From positions 62,001 through 126,000 of the forward strand of contig JALUTQ010000040.1 in NCBI GenBank assembly GCA_032718865.1: a stretch of DNA of 64,000 bases, written 5' to 3'. The notes beneath the pieces were generated by a model, which was not told the DNA's origin, did not search any database, and was given only the letters and a program-made list of their open reading frames with translations. Positions within the stretch are counted from its first letter, which is position 1. Each line of letters starts with the position of its first letter. This document shows positions 32,380 to 41,845 of the stretch, piece after piece. This DNA is from Tilletia caries. Lineage: Eukaryota > Basidiomycota > Exobasidiomycetes > Tilletiales > Tilletiaceae. The translations under genes were made by a program, and so were the position numbers.

Positions 32380-32562
32380 AGAAAAGACGCAAGAAACTCA
32401 GCGGAGATGAGGAGAGCTGGACGCGGCCAAGGATCCGAAGATTGGAAGAGCAAGGGTGATTCAGTTTCCGAAGTTCCAGTGTGCATATCACACTTAGCGG
32501 TGGCCGTGAGTTGAGAGTTTCTGATGAAAATAGAAAGCGAATCCGAAAGGCAAAGTCAGCTG

Positions 32563-33407
32563 TATGACAAAGTTCGAGATCGAGATAGACGATAGACTCC
32601 GATACTCAGAGCAGTGGTGGCAGTCCTTGTCGCGCAAGCGTCGAGTACGTTTCTCATACCTCCCCGTCTCGCTCCTCAACAAACCCACATCCAGGTCCTC
32701 CCGATTTTTCCCTTCATCTGCGACTGCCAACCACAGTTGCATCAGCGTCCTAAGGATGCCGGATATCAACTGGCGCGAGGAGGTGAGTTCATCCCCATTC
32801 CCATCATTACGTTCTCTTCACTCCCCCGCCGCAGTGATCTGGATCATCTCTCCTTACGTCTAGGTTATCCTGCGACTTCTCCTCAACCACGACCATGGCC
32901 ATGACCACGACCCCATGGAGTTGGGCCAAACGGTGCTATCCTCGGCCTCCTGACATGGGGATGGTATCTTCCTCGTTTTCACCTTGCCGACGAGAGCGAG
33001 ACCACGACTCGACAGCCCATGTACGTCTTTCCCCTCCTCCTTCGCCGCCTCATCACGCTGGTCGATATGACTCTATAGTCATTTTTGCGCTTGAGCACGA
33101 CGCCTGAACTGAAACTCCTTCTCTTCCCTTTTTGGACGAAGATCGCCTCAACGCCGACTTACAGTGCTATATATGGATCGGTCGCAAGCGCACTTCGTTC
33201 GAGCTTCGATAATGAGCTCTTGATGTGTTGCATCGTGCGAACACGATCAGCGTTCATCCGTCCATGCCTCTCTGACAGTACAATCACTTTCTATCTGTTT
33301 CTAATACCCTTCCATCGTAAGAAAACGATTAGCCAGCAAAGAAGAGGATCATGCGATCCTATCTTTCTGCAGCCTCCAACAGCATCATTTATACATATTT
33401 GATGTGG
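32563..33407 (+). CDS. Small hypothetical gene, C-left copy
   Basis: MTKFEIEIDDRLRYSEQWW starts at 32564. A possible splice joins it to LHQRPKDAGYQLARE (acceptor CCACAG near 32737), then after a GTCTAG acceptor to VILRLLLNHDHGHDHDPMEL, a His/Asp-rich piece. Downstream, GLLTWGWYLPRFHLADESETT is also open. The exon joins are not certain and no family is recognised. Mirrored at 53.3-54.16 kb (-). Confidence 0.35.
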
Positions 33408-33696
33408 AATTTATCAGCTGGCGAGCGTTGCATCCCGGAAGGGGCTTCGAGTTGACAAGCCTGACTTAGAGAGTGGGGCCTTCTCGTTCGAACAGACCTG
33501 CACGGCTACAGCCTACATCAGACACAAATGTGCCTGGTAGCAGACAGAGAAGCAGATATGCCTCTTCTTTGCGTCTCTTCCTGGCAAATTGACAGTAATG
33601 AAAGCTGATTGATGAGGAAAGCGCATCAGTGGTGAGATCAAAGTATCAATTTTTATTGGAGGGAGCGGCGTCTGAACATGAAAGCGACCGGTACAG

Positions 33697-34250
33697 TCAG
33701 GTGTGCTGTGGAGTCAGAACCAGCGGTTTGAAGAAGATCAGGCACCTTCGAAGGTATCGAAGCGCGGCCGACGCATCCGCCTTCGCCGCTTGGGCCTTGC
33801 GTGCATTTTCAACCAGTTCTTCCATGTGTTGACGCTCTCGGTCTTCGAAGCTTTGACGCTCGCGTTCGCGGAGCATTGCTTTGGCGTTGTCCAGCTCCAT
33901 CCACTGGTACATGTGAGCCTTGTACTCATCTTGGAGGTTCTCTGTTCCAAGAAAAGACAGCGAAGGGTTTAATGTCAGACGTATCCATTGCCAAAGGACC
34001 AACTTCAGCACGTGAGATTACTTACTGAAGTTTTATGCTCCAACTCCAACTCTAGCGCCTGCTGTTGCTGAAGGGCCAATTTACTTTGGCTGAAGGGCCA
34101 GTTTCAGGATTCACAAGCACTCACGCAACATCGCTTTCAACTCGTAAGGATAGGGTATCATACGGACTTCGAACTGAGCATCATCAAACAAACATGTCAA
34201 CGCCTGATCCAGGAAGCCCAAGATATCCACTCGATCGGTCAGCGGACTCA
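33697..34250 (-). CDS. Coiled-coil protein fragment, C-left copy
   Basis: The last exon has LQDEYKAHMYQWMELDNAKA, ERERQSFEDRERQHMEELVE, ARKAQAAKADASAALRYLRR, which is highly charged and helical. Upstream on the - strand, splice-bounded exons encode QQQALELELEHN and FEVRMIPYPYELKAML, preceded by DRVDILGFLDQALTCLFDD. The 5' end abuts the truncated SDHB piece. Whether it is complete cannot be told. Mirrored at 52470-53021. Confidence 0.4.
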
Positions 34251-34311
34251 CAATGGACGTTCGAGGCAGAGCCGGAGAAACAGAAGGAGCGCCAACAGGA
34301 TTGGGCAGAGG

Positions 34312-34760
34312 TTACCGGCACAGACAGGCGAGGGTGTTGACGCAGTCGATGTTGATGGCGCATGAGCCGCAGATGCCCTCCCGGCAGGAACGACGGAAGG
34401 TGAGCGATAGGTTGACCTTGTTCTGGATATTGATGAGAGCATCGAGCACTATCGGTTTATGCTGGCTCAAGTCAAGTCTGCGGGTGGGGCTTGTCTTTGG
34501 GCGTGTCTGGGTTCGGTGGGTAGATCTTGAAGGCCCTGGTCTGTGGTGTTTTTCTTCGACGCCGGTGGGTTGTCCGCGACCTCTGTGCCCTGTGGCGAGT
34601 CTGGCTGGGGCGGACGTGGAGAATGCACAGGGTAATGGCAGTCGCAGAATCCCGGGCCGCACTTGGCGGTGGTGGACCTGATGAACTGAAGCAAGAGCTG
34701 GAGTCCTGGAGAAGAGACGGCGTCGATCAGTGCTGCTGCTGCTGGCAATTGCACGGGTTA
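34312..34760 (-). pseudogene. SDHB 5'-half pseudogene, C-left copy
   Basis: The - strand reads an arginine/serine-rich presequence-like stretch ([14 protein letters not shown]), then SKKNTTDQG in the present frame (the right copy reads [20 protein letters not shown] because of one base fewer in an A/T run), then [46 protein letters not shown]. Homology to SDHB stops there at CG|GTAACC, a plausible splice donor. The [2Fe-2S] cluster cysteines ([11 protein letters not shown]) are kept, but a frameshift and a stop follow [10 protein letters not shown]. It is a different copy from the one in block A. Confidence 0.8.
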
Positions 34761-34825
34761 CTCGCGCAGCACTGCTTACCTTGTGGGTGGGGATCGTCGA
34801 TGTGGCTGAGGGGATACTCGGGGAG

Positions 34826-34908
34826 GAGATGGAAGAAGAAGAGGAGTAGGATGAGGAGGAGGAGGAGGATGAGGAGGAGGAGGAGGAGCAGCAGCAGCAG
34901 CAGCAGAA
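34826..34908. repeat. Trinucleotide repeats (GAA/GAG/CAG), C-left
   Basis: A tract of GAAGAAGAAGAG, (GAG)n with ATG interruptions, then six CAG. The unit counts are the same in the inverted copy at 51813-51896. Confidence 0.95.
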
Positions 34909-34959
34909 GGATTGAGTCTCATATGTACTGTCAATTTACAAAGGAATCAACGTCCCGGA

Positions 34960-34979
34960 GCTGTGGTGGCTCAGTGGTT
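34960..34979 (+). other. 5' part of a tRNA-like sequence, split by the copia insertion
   Basis: TGGCTCAG before the TSD TGGTT completes an A box and a perfectly pairing D arm (GCTC-AGTGGTTA-GGGC) with the sequence resuming at 39570. The copia element therefore sits in the D loop of a tRNA-like gene. Confidence 0.45.
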
Positions 34980-35081
34980 TGTGGAAACTGATGGTGGTTC
35001 TCATTTGACAGGAAGAAGTTTTACATGGAAGAAAAGGACACGCAGCACCCACGGCAGTCCGGCCCGGACCTCTACTTCACA
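34980..35081 (-). repeat. 3' LTR of copia, C-left
   Basis: 102 bp, on + starting TGTGGAAACTGATGG and ending CTACTTCACA. It differs from the 5' LTR at one substitution (GAAAAGGAC versus GAAAGGGAC) and one T-run length; the same substitution separates the two LTRs of the right copy. Confidence 0.95.
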
Positions 35082-35132
35082 CTCCCTCTCTGCGTAGTCT
35101 CCTGATCCCTCCTGTTCCTGTCCTCCAGTCCT

Positions 35133-38100
35133 TCACTCCCTGCGCAATTCCAATCCGATACGCTCCGCGTGCTGGTTGTGCTTGATGGTGCCGAGTGACT
35201 TGGTGAACGCGTCGGCAGGGTTGAGGTCGGTCGGGATGTACTCGAATGCGAAGGCTCCCAACTGGGTTCGATCCCGAACCCAATGGTGGACGATGTCGAT
35301 GTGCTTGCTGCGGTCATGGTGAGATCCAGGGTTCTTGACCAACTGGATTGCCGCCTGATTGTCGCAGTGTACCGTAATCGTCCCGACCAGCTGACCGCAC
35401 GCCGTCAATGCTCCCTTGAGCATGATCGCTTCTCGACCAGCAACCCCCGCCGCAATGTACTCGGCCTCTGCCGTAGATAAAGCCACGGCGCCCTGCTTGC
35501 ACGAGCCCCAAGCCACCGCGCCTCCTCCGACCGTGAAGACGTAACCTGACATTGACCTCCTGTCGTCTTTGTCCGCAGCCCAGTCCGCATCGACAAACCC
35601 CCGAACCTGTAGATCCTCCGCGCCCCCAAACACCAGCCTCGCCCCAGACGTGCCACGTAGGTATCGCAAGCCGTGCTTTGCTGCGATCCAGTGCTCCTCC
35701 GAAGGGTCGGCACAAAACTTGCCGAGAACACTGACGAAGTAGGCGAGGTCGGCTCGAGTTCCTTGAGCAAAGTACGCCATGGATCCCACGAGAGCCTGGT
35801 ATTGCGCCTTGTCCGCTCGTGCCTCGCCATCGACCGCCTTCCTCAGCGTCTGCTTTGCCATCATGGGCGTCTTGGCTGGCTTGCAGTCGGACATACCGAA
35901 CCGGGCGAGGACTTCCTCGGCGTACCGCTCTTGGTCAAGCGAGATCGTCTTCTGCCTGCGGTCTCGTTCGATCCGGATCCCCAAGCAGTAATGCGCTGGC
36001 CCCAAGTCTGTTCCCTTGAACAGTCCAAGGAGCTCGGCCTTCGCTTTCTCGACACCGCTTCCCTTCGGCGCCGCGATCAGGATGTCGTCGACGTAGACGA
36101 GCAGCATCGCAGGGCTTTCGCCGTTTCGGACGTAGATAGTCGGATCGAGAGCGCACTGCTCGAAGCCGGTCGTCTTCAAGGAATCGCGAAGGACGGCGTA
36201 CCAGTCGTGAGCGGACTGCTTGAGGCCGTACAAAGCCCGACGCAGCTTCAGGACCTGGTGTGGCATGAGCTCGACTCCTTCCGGCGGCAGCATGTAGATG
36301 TCATGCGTCAGGGTCGCGTTCAAGTAGGCTGTCTCGAAGTCGATCTGGTGCAGCTCCATATCCAGGACGGCGACCAGCGCGCAGAACAGGCGCAGAATCT
36401 GTAGACGCGAGGTTGGGGCGAAGGTCTCCTCGAAATCGACGCCTTGGACTTGCGTGAATCCTCGTGCTACTAGCCGTGCCTTGTACTTCTGGATCGTTGC
36501 GTCTCCGTTTCGCTTGACTCGAAAGACCCACTTGGCGCTGATCAGATTCGCTCCGAGGGGTGCCGTCACGATCTCCCACGTTCCCCGACCGTCATGGGAC
36601 TTCAGCTCCTTCTGCATGGCCTCGAGCCAGAGCTGGCTGTCCTTACGCCGAGTCGCCTCCGCAACGGACCAAGGATCGTCGTAGGGAACTTCGCTGGGTT
36701 CCAAGACAACGAAACACGTCCCTACCGTATAGGCGCCGTCCGGTTCCTTGCGCTTCCGGCTGGTAGGCGGCAGCGATATCTCGACCGCAGGCTGTCCCGC
36801 AATCCTCGCGCTTCGTCGCCCAACGTTTGCCTCCTGCACAATCGCCTGGCCGCGCTCGCCTCCTCTGTCTGCTCCCTCTGTCGCCGCGAGCTCGTGATGG
36901 AGATCGGCTAGCAGCCTTGCGATCCGGCCCATCTCGTCGTTGGCAACCGGCTCTCCGCGGGCTGCTCGTTCCATCGCCTCACGAACTCCCTCTGGCGCAG
37001 CGTTCTCGTCCAAAACAGCCTGCATCGCTGCTCGGACGCCTTCTCCGACCTCCAACTGACCTCCCATCCGCACCGGCTCCTTCTCGACACGTCCCACTTG
37101 CGCGTTGTCACCGGTGAGGTTGAGGGCTCTGAGCTGCGCAACTTGCTGCTCGTACTGACGGCTCTGCTCCTTCTCGAGCAGCGTGCCCGCCTTTCCTTCT
37201 TCGTCGAACACAACCGAGTGCTCGATCATCTCCTTCTTCGAGATGGGGTCCCACAGCCGGGACGCATTCGTGAAGGCTGGACCGAGGTAGATGCAAGGCA
37301 TAGCCTTCGTGCTAAACTTGCCCGTCCTGTGTACCTCGGGAATCTTCGCTCATGCAACGCATCCAAAGACTCGGAAACGCTCCGGCTTTGGTGGTCGCCC
37401 GTGCAATGCCTCATAAGGCGTCTCTCCCTTCTTCAATCCCGTCGCCGGCACTCTGTTCTTCACGTACGCTGCGTTTCGCACAGCGGCAGGCCAAAATGAT
37501 GCTGGTAGATTTGCTGCAATCAACATCGTTCTACACATCTCCGTTACCGTTCGCACTGCTCTCTCTGCCACCCCGTTGCTCTGGGGCGCATAGCGTGGCG
37601 ATGGTTCGACCTTGACTCCATGTTTGGCCCAATACTCCAACAGCTCTGCCGAGTTGAGCTCCGACGCGTTGTCCGTGCGGATTCGGCTGATGGGCTTCTC
37701 CGGGTAGCGAGTCATTGCTTGAGCGTGGAAGGCTTTGAGGATGTTCGCGGCTTCCGACTTGTACTGCATCGTGCTGACCCAGACGTGGTGACTCGCTTCA
37801 TCAGTGATGATGAGCCCGTACTTCGCGCCGCCCAGTGCCTGCCCATCCTTTAGATTCACGGGGCCAAAAGGGTCAACGTGGATCTTGCTGAGTGGCCGAT
37901 GCTCCCGCTCACCTATCGCTATGCGCGGGTGCTTGCTCCTCGCAATCTTGCCCTCAGCGCAGTCCGAGCAGAAACCGAGTGGACCGAGCTTCTTGGGCAT
38001 GCCAGCGACGGTGCCTGTTGCTGCCAAGGCTTGGAGCGTAGACTCGCCGATATGACCGGCGCAACGATGCCAGTGCATCGTGTCTGGATCGCCGCTCGTG

Positions 38101-39427
38101 TCCGACGCCATCATCGCTGAGTCTGTCTTGGCTGACTCCAGCGGAACGACCCAGTTCTCGCCGACGACTGTGGCCTTCATGAGGACTTGACCAGATTCGC
38201 CGACAGTCACGACTGCGGACGTATTGTCGAACGCGATGGTGCAGCCGCTCTTGGTGAGGCGCTTGCCGCCGATGAGGTTGCCGATGGCGGATGGGCAATG
38301 GGCCACGTCCCTCAGCTCGATCCTGAGGCCGGCTTGCGTCGTGACAACGAGGTCACCGTATCCGGCGACTGGCATGAGCCCTCCGTTGGCGCACTCGATG
38401 CCCGTGTCCGGCTTGGCCGCTCGGTACTTGGTGAGGCCGGATGCGTCGGCTACGATGTGTCTGGAGCTGCCGGTGTCCAGGATGAAGTGCCCAGCCATCG
38501 TGCTGGGGGGGGGCACCCACCGCGCACGCGAAGTCGACGTCCGCAGGGCTATCCGTAGCCTGCTTCTTGGTCTCTCGCGCCATGGCCGCAGTGTCCTGGT
38601 GTTTCTTGCTATCGACTTTCGTGCTGATGAAGTCTTGAGCCGAGTCGATGTGGGGGCAGTTGTAGAAACGATGCCCCTTCTGCTTGCAGAGCCAACATGC
38701 TCCGCCAAAGGAACCTTCGTCCTTTGAGGTGCTTCCGTGCCTGCTCGCCGGAGAGCCTCCTTTGCCGCTGCTCTTTGCAGGGCTGGGCGCGTGGTAGACC
38801 GCGAAGGCAGCGTCCTGTCGGGTCTTGGCGTCCTTCTCATCCTCACGCTTGAGGGACCGTTCCGCTTCCAGGATCTTCGACCGAAGCTCCGTCCACGACG
38901 TCGTTGCGCTCGCGCTCCACTTGAAGCCTCGGTACGCAGACGGCAGACTCCAGAGCAGCTCGATACAGCGCTCCTCCTCGTCGACCGGCTTGCCGATTTG
39001 GAGTAGCTGCTCGTAGAGACCGGTGAGCTGTCCGATGTGGTCGCGCATTGAGTCCTTGGGGGGGGGCCGTCAGTGCGTCGAGGAGCTCGCTCTTGAGCTG
39101 GAGTCTTGCCTCCACCGAAGTGCTTCGATACTCGTCGCGGAGGTAGTCCCAGAGGACCTTCGCATTCTCCGTGCCGAGTCGGGCCAGATCGGTCTGGATC
39201 TCGTCGCTGGTGGTGAGGAAGATGCATCCGTATGCCTTTGCGTCGGCTGTCGTCCAATCCTTGAGCTCCTGCGCCGCTGCCCCCTCACCGGGTGGTGTCC
39301 CGGGCGCAACGGCGGACCAGTAGCCGTGGGATCGCAGGACCGTCTTGACGCGCTCCGCCCACAGTCGGTAGTTGGGACCGAGCAGGGGCGCGATGCCTTC
39401 ACGCAACTTGTCCGAGGAGCTTGTCAT
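35133..39427 (-). pseudogene. Copia gag-pol, C-left, frame-broken
   Basis: Gag starts MTSSSDKLREGIAPLLGP at 39427. The zinc knuckle CWLCKQKGHRFYNC, protease FILDTGSSRHIV, integrase HWHRCAGHIGE...CSDC, the D,D,E residues in HVDPFGP / RTDNASE / PQSNGVAERA, RT FETAYLNATL...LLVYVDDILIA, and RNase H DADWAADKDDRRSMSGY...STAEAEYIAAG...HDRSKHIDIVHHW are all visible. The RT-RH frame (37301 to 35133) is fully open. Breaks: C9 (G9 on +) at 39058-39066 within Gag and at 38505-38513 before protease, each +4 relative to the C5 in the right copy, and the in-frame TGA at 37350-37352 after integrase. At about 8 positions the RT-RH residues differ from the right copy. Confidence 0.93.
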
Positions 39428-39449
39428 CTTGTGGGTAGCTAAGGGTTAA

Positions 39450-39466
39450 GCAGTGGACTCATAACC
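39450..39466 (-). other. Copia primer-binding site, C-left
   Basis: Directly inside the 5' LTR, the - strand reads GGTTATGAGTCCACTGC. This complements an anticodon-arm sequence GCAGTGGACTCATAACC with a CAT anticodon. It matches the half-tRNA(iMet) priming known for Drosophila copia rather than 3'-CCA-end priming. Confidence 0.6.
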
Positions 39467-39569
39467 TGTGGAAACTGATGGTGGTTCTCATTTGACAGGA
39501 AGAAGTTTTTACATGGAAGAAAGGGACACGCAGCACCCACGGCAGTCCGGCCCGGACCTCTACTTCACA
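39467..39569 (-). repeat. 5' LTR of copia, C-left
   Basis: 103 bp with TG...CA ends. A T5 run where the other LTR has T4, plus one substitution. Confidence 0.95.
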
Positions 39570-39685
39570 TGGTTAGGGCTACCCGTTCAGTTATTAGGAG
39601 AGACGATTAGTAGACAGTCTCTAAATTCTAGTGTACAACGGCATTCGTTCGAATCCACACGGGCGCATTTATTTTTTCCCTCGTT
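39570..39685 (+). other. 3' part of the split tRNA-like sequence
   Basis: TGGTTAGGGC continues the D arm. GTTCGAATCC (39651-39660) is a good B box, followed by TTATTTTTT as a possible pol III stop. T stem and acceptor do not pair, so it is a tRNA-derived element or dead tRNA. Mirrored at 47045-47158. Confidence 0.42.
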
Positions 39686-39789
39686 CCTTTTTCCCTTCTC
39701 TTTTTTCTCCCTTTTCTTTCTCCCAGTGTCAGAGCTCTTCCGCGCTCCCTTCCTTGTGTAGATGCTTTCACTGTTCCACACCACAAGAT

Positions 39790-40610
39790 CTTGAAACAGG
39801 CAATGATCCAATCCACATTCAATGACAAGTCATCACCGTACTTCGACGCAAACCCACAGGGCACAGCCTTACAGCAGATGCCGGTGAAGAGAAGACAGAT
39901 GGGCATGGCGGATTGGACGAGGGTCGCCGTGCGGTGAGCGCTGTAGCAGTCCGAGAGAGACGTTGATTAAGAATGAGATTCGTGCTGCGTGCATGTCCTA
40001 TGAAGAAAGAGGGAGGACACAGAGAGAGAGACTCAACCCATACGGACCTCTCGGACTCGGCCTGATTGTATCTGGTCTGAACAGAGACGCAAATGGAAGC
40101 GCCAAGATTCGAGGGTGAGGTGTGCGAGGGCGAACGGCGAACGGCGAAGGGGAGCTGTGAGCGGAGATATGTGGGGAGGAAGATGGAAGCGAGGGGGCGT
40201 GGAGCTGACTTCGTCTGTCTGTGCGTGTTCCCATGGTGTTATGGGAGTGGAAGTGGGAATGGTCTTGACGGATAGATGCCTATGTGGTACGGAAGCGGCG
40301 AGGAGGGTGGAGATGGCAGCGAAGGGGGTTTGTGCGGGAGGGCGTTGTCGTGGTGGCGGCAGTGCTGCTGCGTGTGAGTGGTGTGCTCAGAAAGAAAGAG
40401 AATGTAATATGAGCGATTGCGTCGGAGGCAGGTCCGAATCTCGAACCACGCACTCGCACCAAAGTTCAGAGCGTTCAGAGCGCGACATCTGGGGAGAATA
40501 CGAAGAAATGCTTCGCAGGGTTGCACGTGCACATGCTGCCAGTCGCCGACATTCTGCAGACCAATCTTCGCTCGGTGTTCTCAGCTATGTGCGTGAAATC
40601 TGTCAGTAGA
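39790..40610 (-). pseudogene. Multi-pass membrane protein family, copy 3
   Basis: Exon b reads RTATLVQSAMPICLLFTGIC (complement of about 39940-39850). Further up on the - strand, LPFAVRRSPSHTSPS and a Pro/His-rich part (about 40080-40400) match exon a of the copy at 30.9-31.4 kb, with the middle deleted. Decayed. The part up to about 40035 is inside block C; the rest lies in the spacer. Confidence 0.4.
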
Positions 40611-41050
40611 ATGTCTGGACTAGTGGTGTGCGCACAAATTACAATGGATACCTACGTCTTGCGAGGAGAAGCATGCCTTCCTTGCCGGTATCCTGCGAGG
40701 CTTCTTGGCACCTTCATACCGGATAGCGGGCCGTGGGAGCAGGTGATCTTTCTGTATCCGCAAGTAAAAGATGTCAGTCAAGAATGGCCGGCTCAAAGCC
40801 TGGTCGGAAACTTACAAATGAGAGTGATCATCTCGCTCGAAATCCCTGTCGGCCATACGTCTGGTATCTGAACAGCCCGAGCGACTAAGAGGTGTGCATA
40901 AGAAAGCCGGCTACCCCTCGTGGAGGTATGAGCAATGGATCGATCCTTCTGTGGGGTTAGTAAGCATAAAACAGTGAAGAAAATAACTCACAGAAGAGAT
41001 TAGAGAAAGAGTTAAATGATCGAAGTCCATTGGGGTTGTGTGTTCCGCAC
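40611..41050. other. Spacer, no gene seen
   Basis: Nothing supportable beyond short frames. Confidence 0.4.
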
Positions 41051-41058
41051 CGGAGGAG

Positions 41059-41845
41059 TCAGGGGCGGCGCCCTGGAAAGTGGAGTACTTGGGCGCCTGC
41101 TGACTCGGTGCGAGTACCGGCCTCCTTGAGCTGGGTGGCAGCAGTTCCGCAGTCGGTGCTCCATGCGACGGGTTGAATCTCCTCGATAGTAAAAGGCATG
41201 GAGCAAGCCAACTCGGTACGGGCGACGACCTGGTTGGCGTGAGCGATAGGGGCTACAGAAGGAGCGGCTGTAGGAGCGACCGTAGGAGCGACAGACCTGG
41301 GTTCCTGAGCATCGAATCGAAGGTCTTCGATGGTCAAATCGATATGAAGACCGGTCTCCAGCCTCCTGTGACTTGAGCGGTAGGGGACTAGGGGTGGCGC
41401 AGCCGATCTACCGGAAATCAGCTTGAAGCTGCTCGATGCTGAATGGGTTTGACGGCGGCGTTGTTCTGTGCTGAAGAGATGGCGACAGTATTCGCAAACG
41501 TCTTGGTAGCAGGATCGGTGTTTTGGACGACCACCGGGCGCGATGCCGTGGGCCGAGGGTGCTGATCTCGGGAAGGCTGAACATTCGTCGACTTGGTGGC
41601 TACCTTGAGCTGGCTCCCTTCACCGGAGACGGTCTTGGCAGGAGTCTCTTCACGAAGCGCGCGACCCGTGTACAAGGCCTCTGAAGTGATGGAAGGAAGG
41701 TAGAAAGGAAGGAAAAGAAGGTGTGGAGCTGACAGTTGGATCTCAAATTGGACCGCATATTTACTCACTCTGGAAGCTGAGTCCTCGCCATGGAACCGAA
41801 GCGGCAAGCAAGCCTCTGTCTGCTTCACTTCACGAGGAACAAGTT
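41059..41845 (-). pseudogene. Three-exon family, broken copy, 3' part
   Basis: The - strand gives the end of exon 2 (VPREVKQTEACLPLRFHGED, with a GTGAGT donor), an intron, and exon 3 starting EALYTGRALREETPAKTV and continuing TKSTNVQPSRDQHPRPTA, parallel to the gene at 15.3-17.3 kb. It then shifts frame and resumes as TIEDLRFDAQEPRS and SMPFTIEEIQPVAWSTDCGT. The upstream half of exon 2 lies 2.6 kb away at 44.42 kb. Confidence 0.75.

Larger units (their letters stand above)
34980..39569 (-). mobile_element. Ty1/copia LTR retrotransposon, C-left
   Basis: 4590 bp, flanked by the 5-bp TSD TGGTT (34975-34979 and 39570-39574). LTRs of only 102-103 bp begin TG and end CA. One gag-pol frame runs on the - strand with the Ty1/copia order Gag-PR-IN-RT-RH. 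The copy is broken by two G9 tracts and shares an in-frame TGA (37350-37352) with the right copy. Confidence 0.96.
31960..40035. repeat. Inverted block C, left arm (core, near-identical)
   Basis: The reverse complement of 46695-54780 by eye, with only sparse substitutions and homopolymer indels, including an identical copia insertion and identical trinucleotide-repeat lengths (six CAG, six GAG units). The inner edge lies at the CTCTCTCTGTGTCCTCCCTC segment (near 40020 and 46710). The spacer between arms is about 6.66 kb. Confidence 0.92.

Noticed and set aside
34467..34991. Long + strand frames opposite SDHB and over the (GAG)n tract
   Set aside because: Shadows of the SDHB relic and of the trinucleotide repeat (poly-Arg/Ser).
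35673..36404. 243-codon frame antisense to copia RT (and its mirror at 50317-51048)
   Set aside because: Antisense shadow of the conserved RT-RNase H frame.
38353..39048. Separate gag gene of 231 codons in left copia
   Set aside because: It is the middle part of gag-pol between the two G9 frame breaks, not a separate gene.
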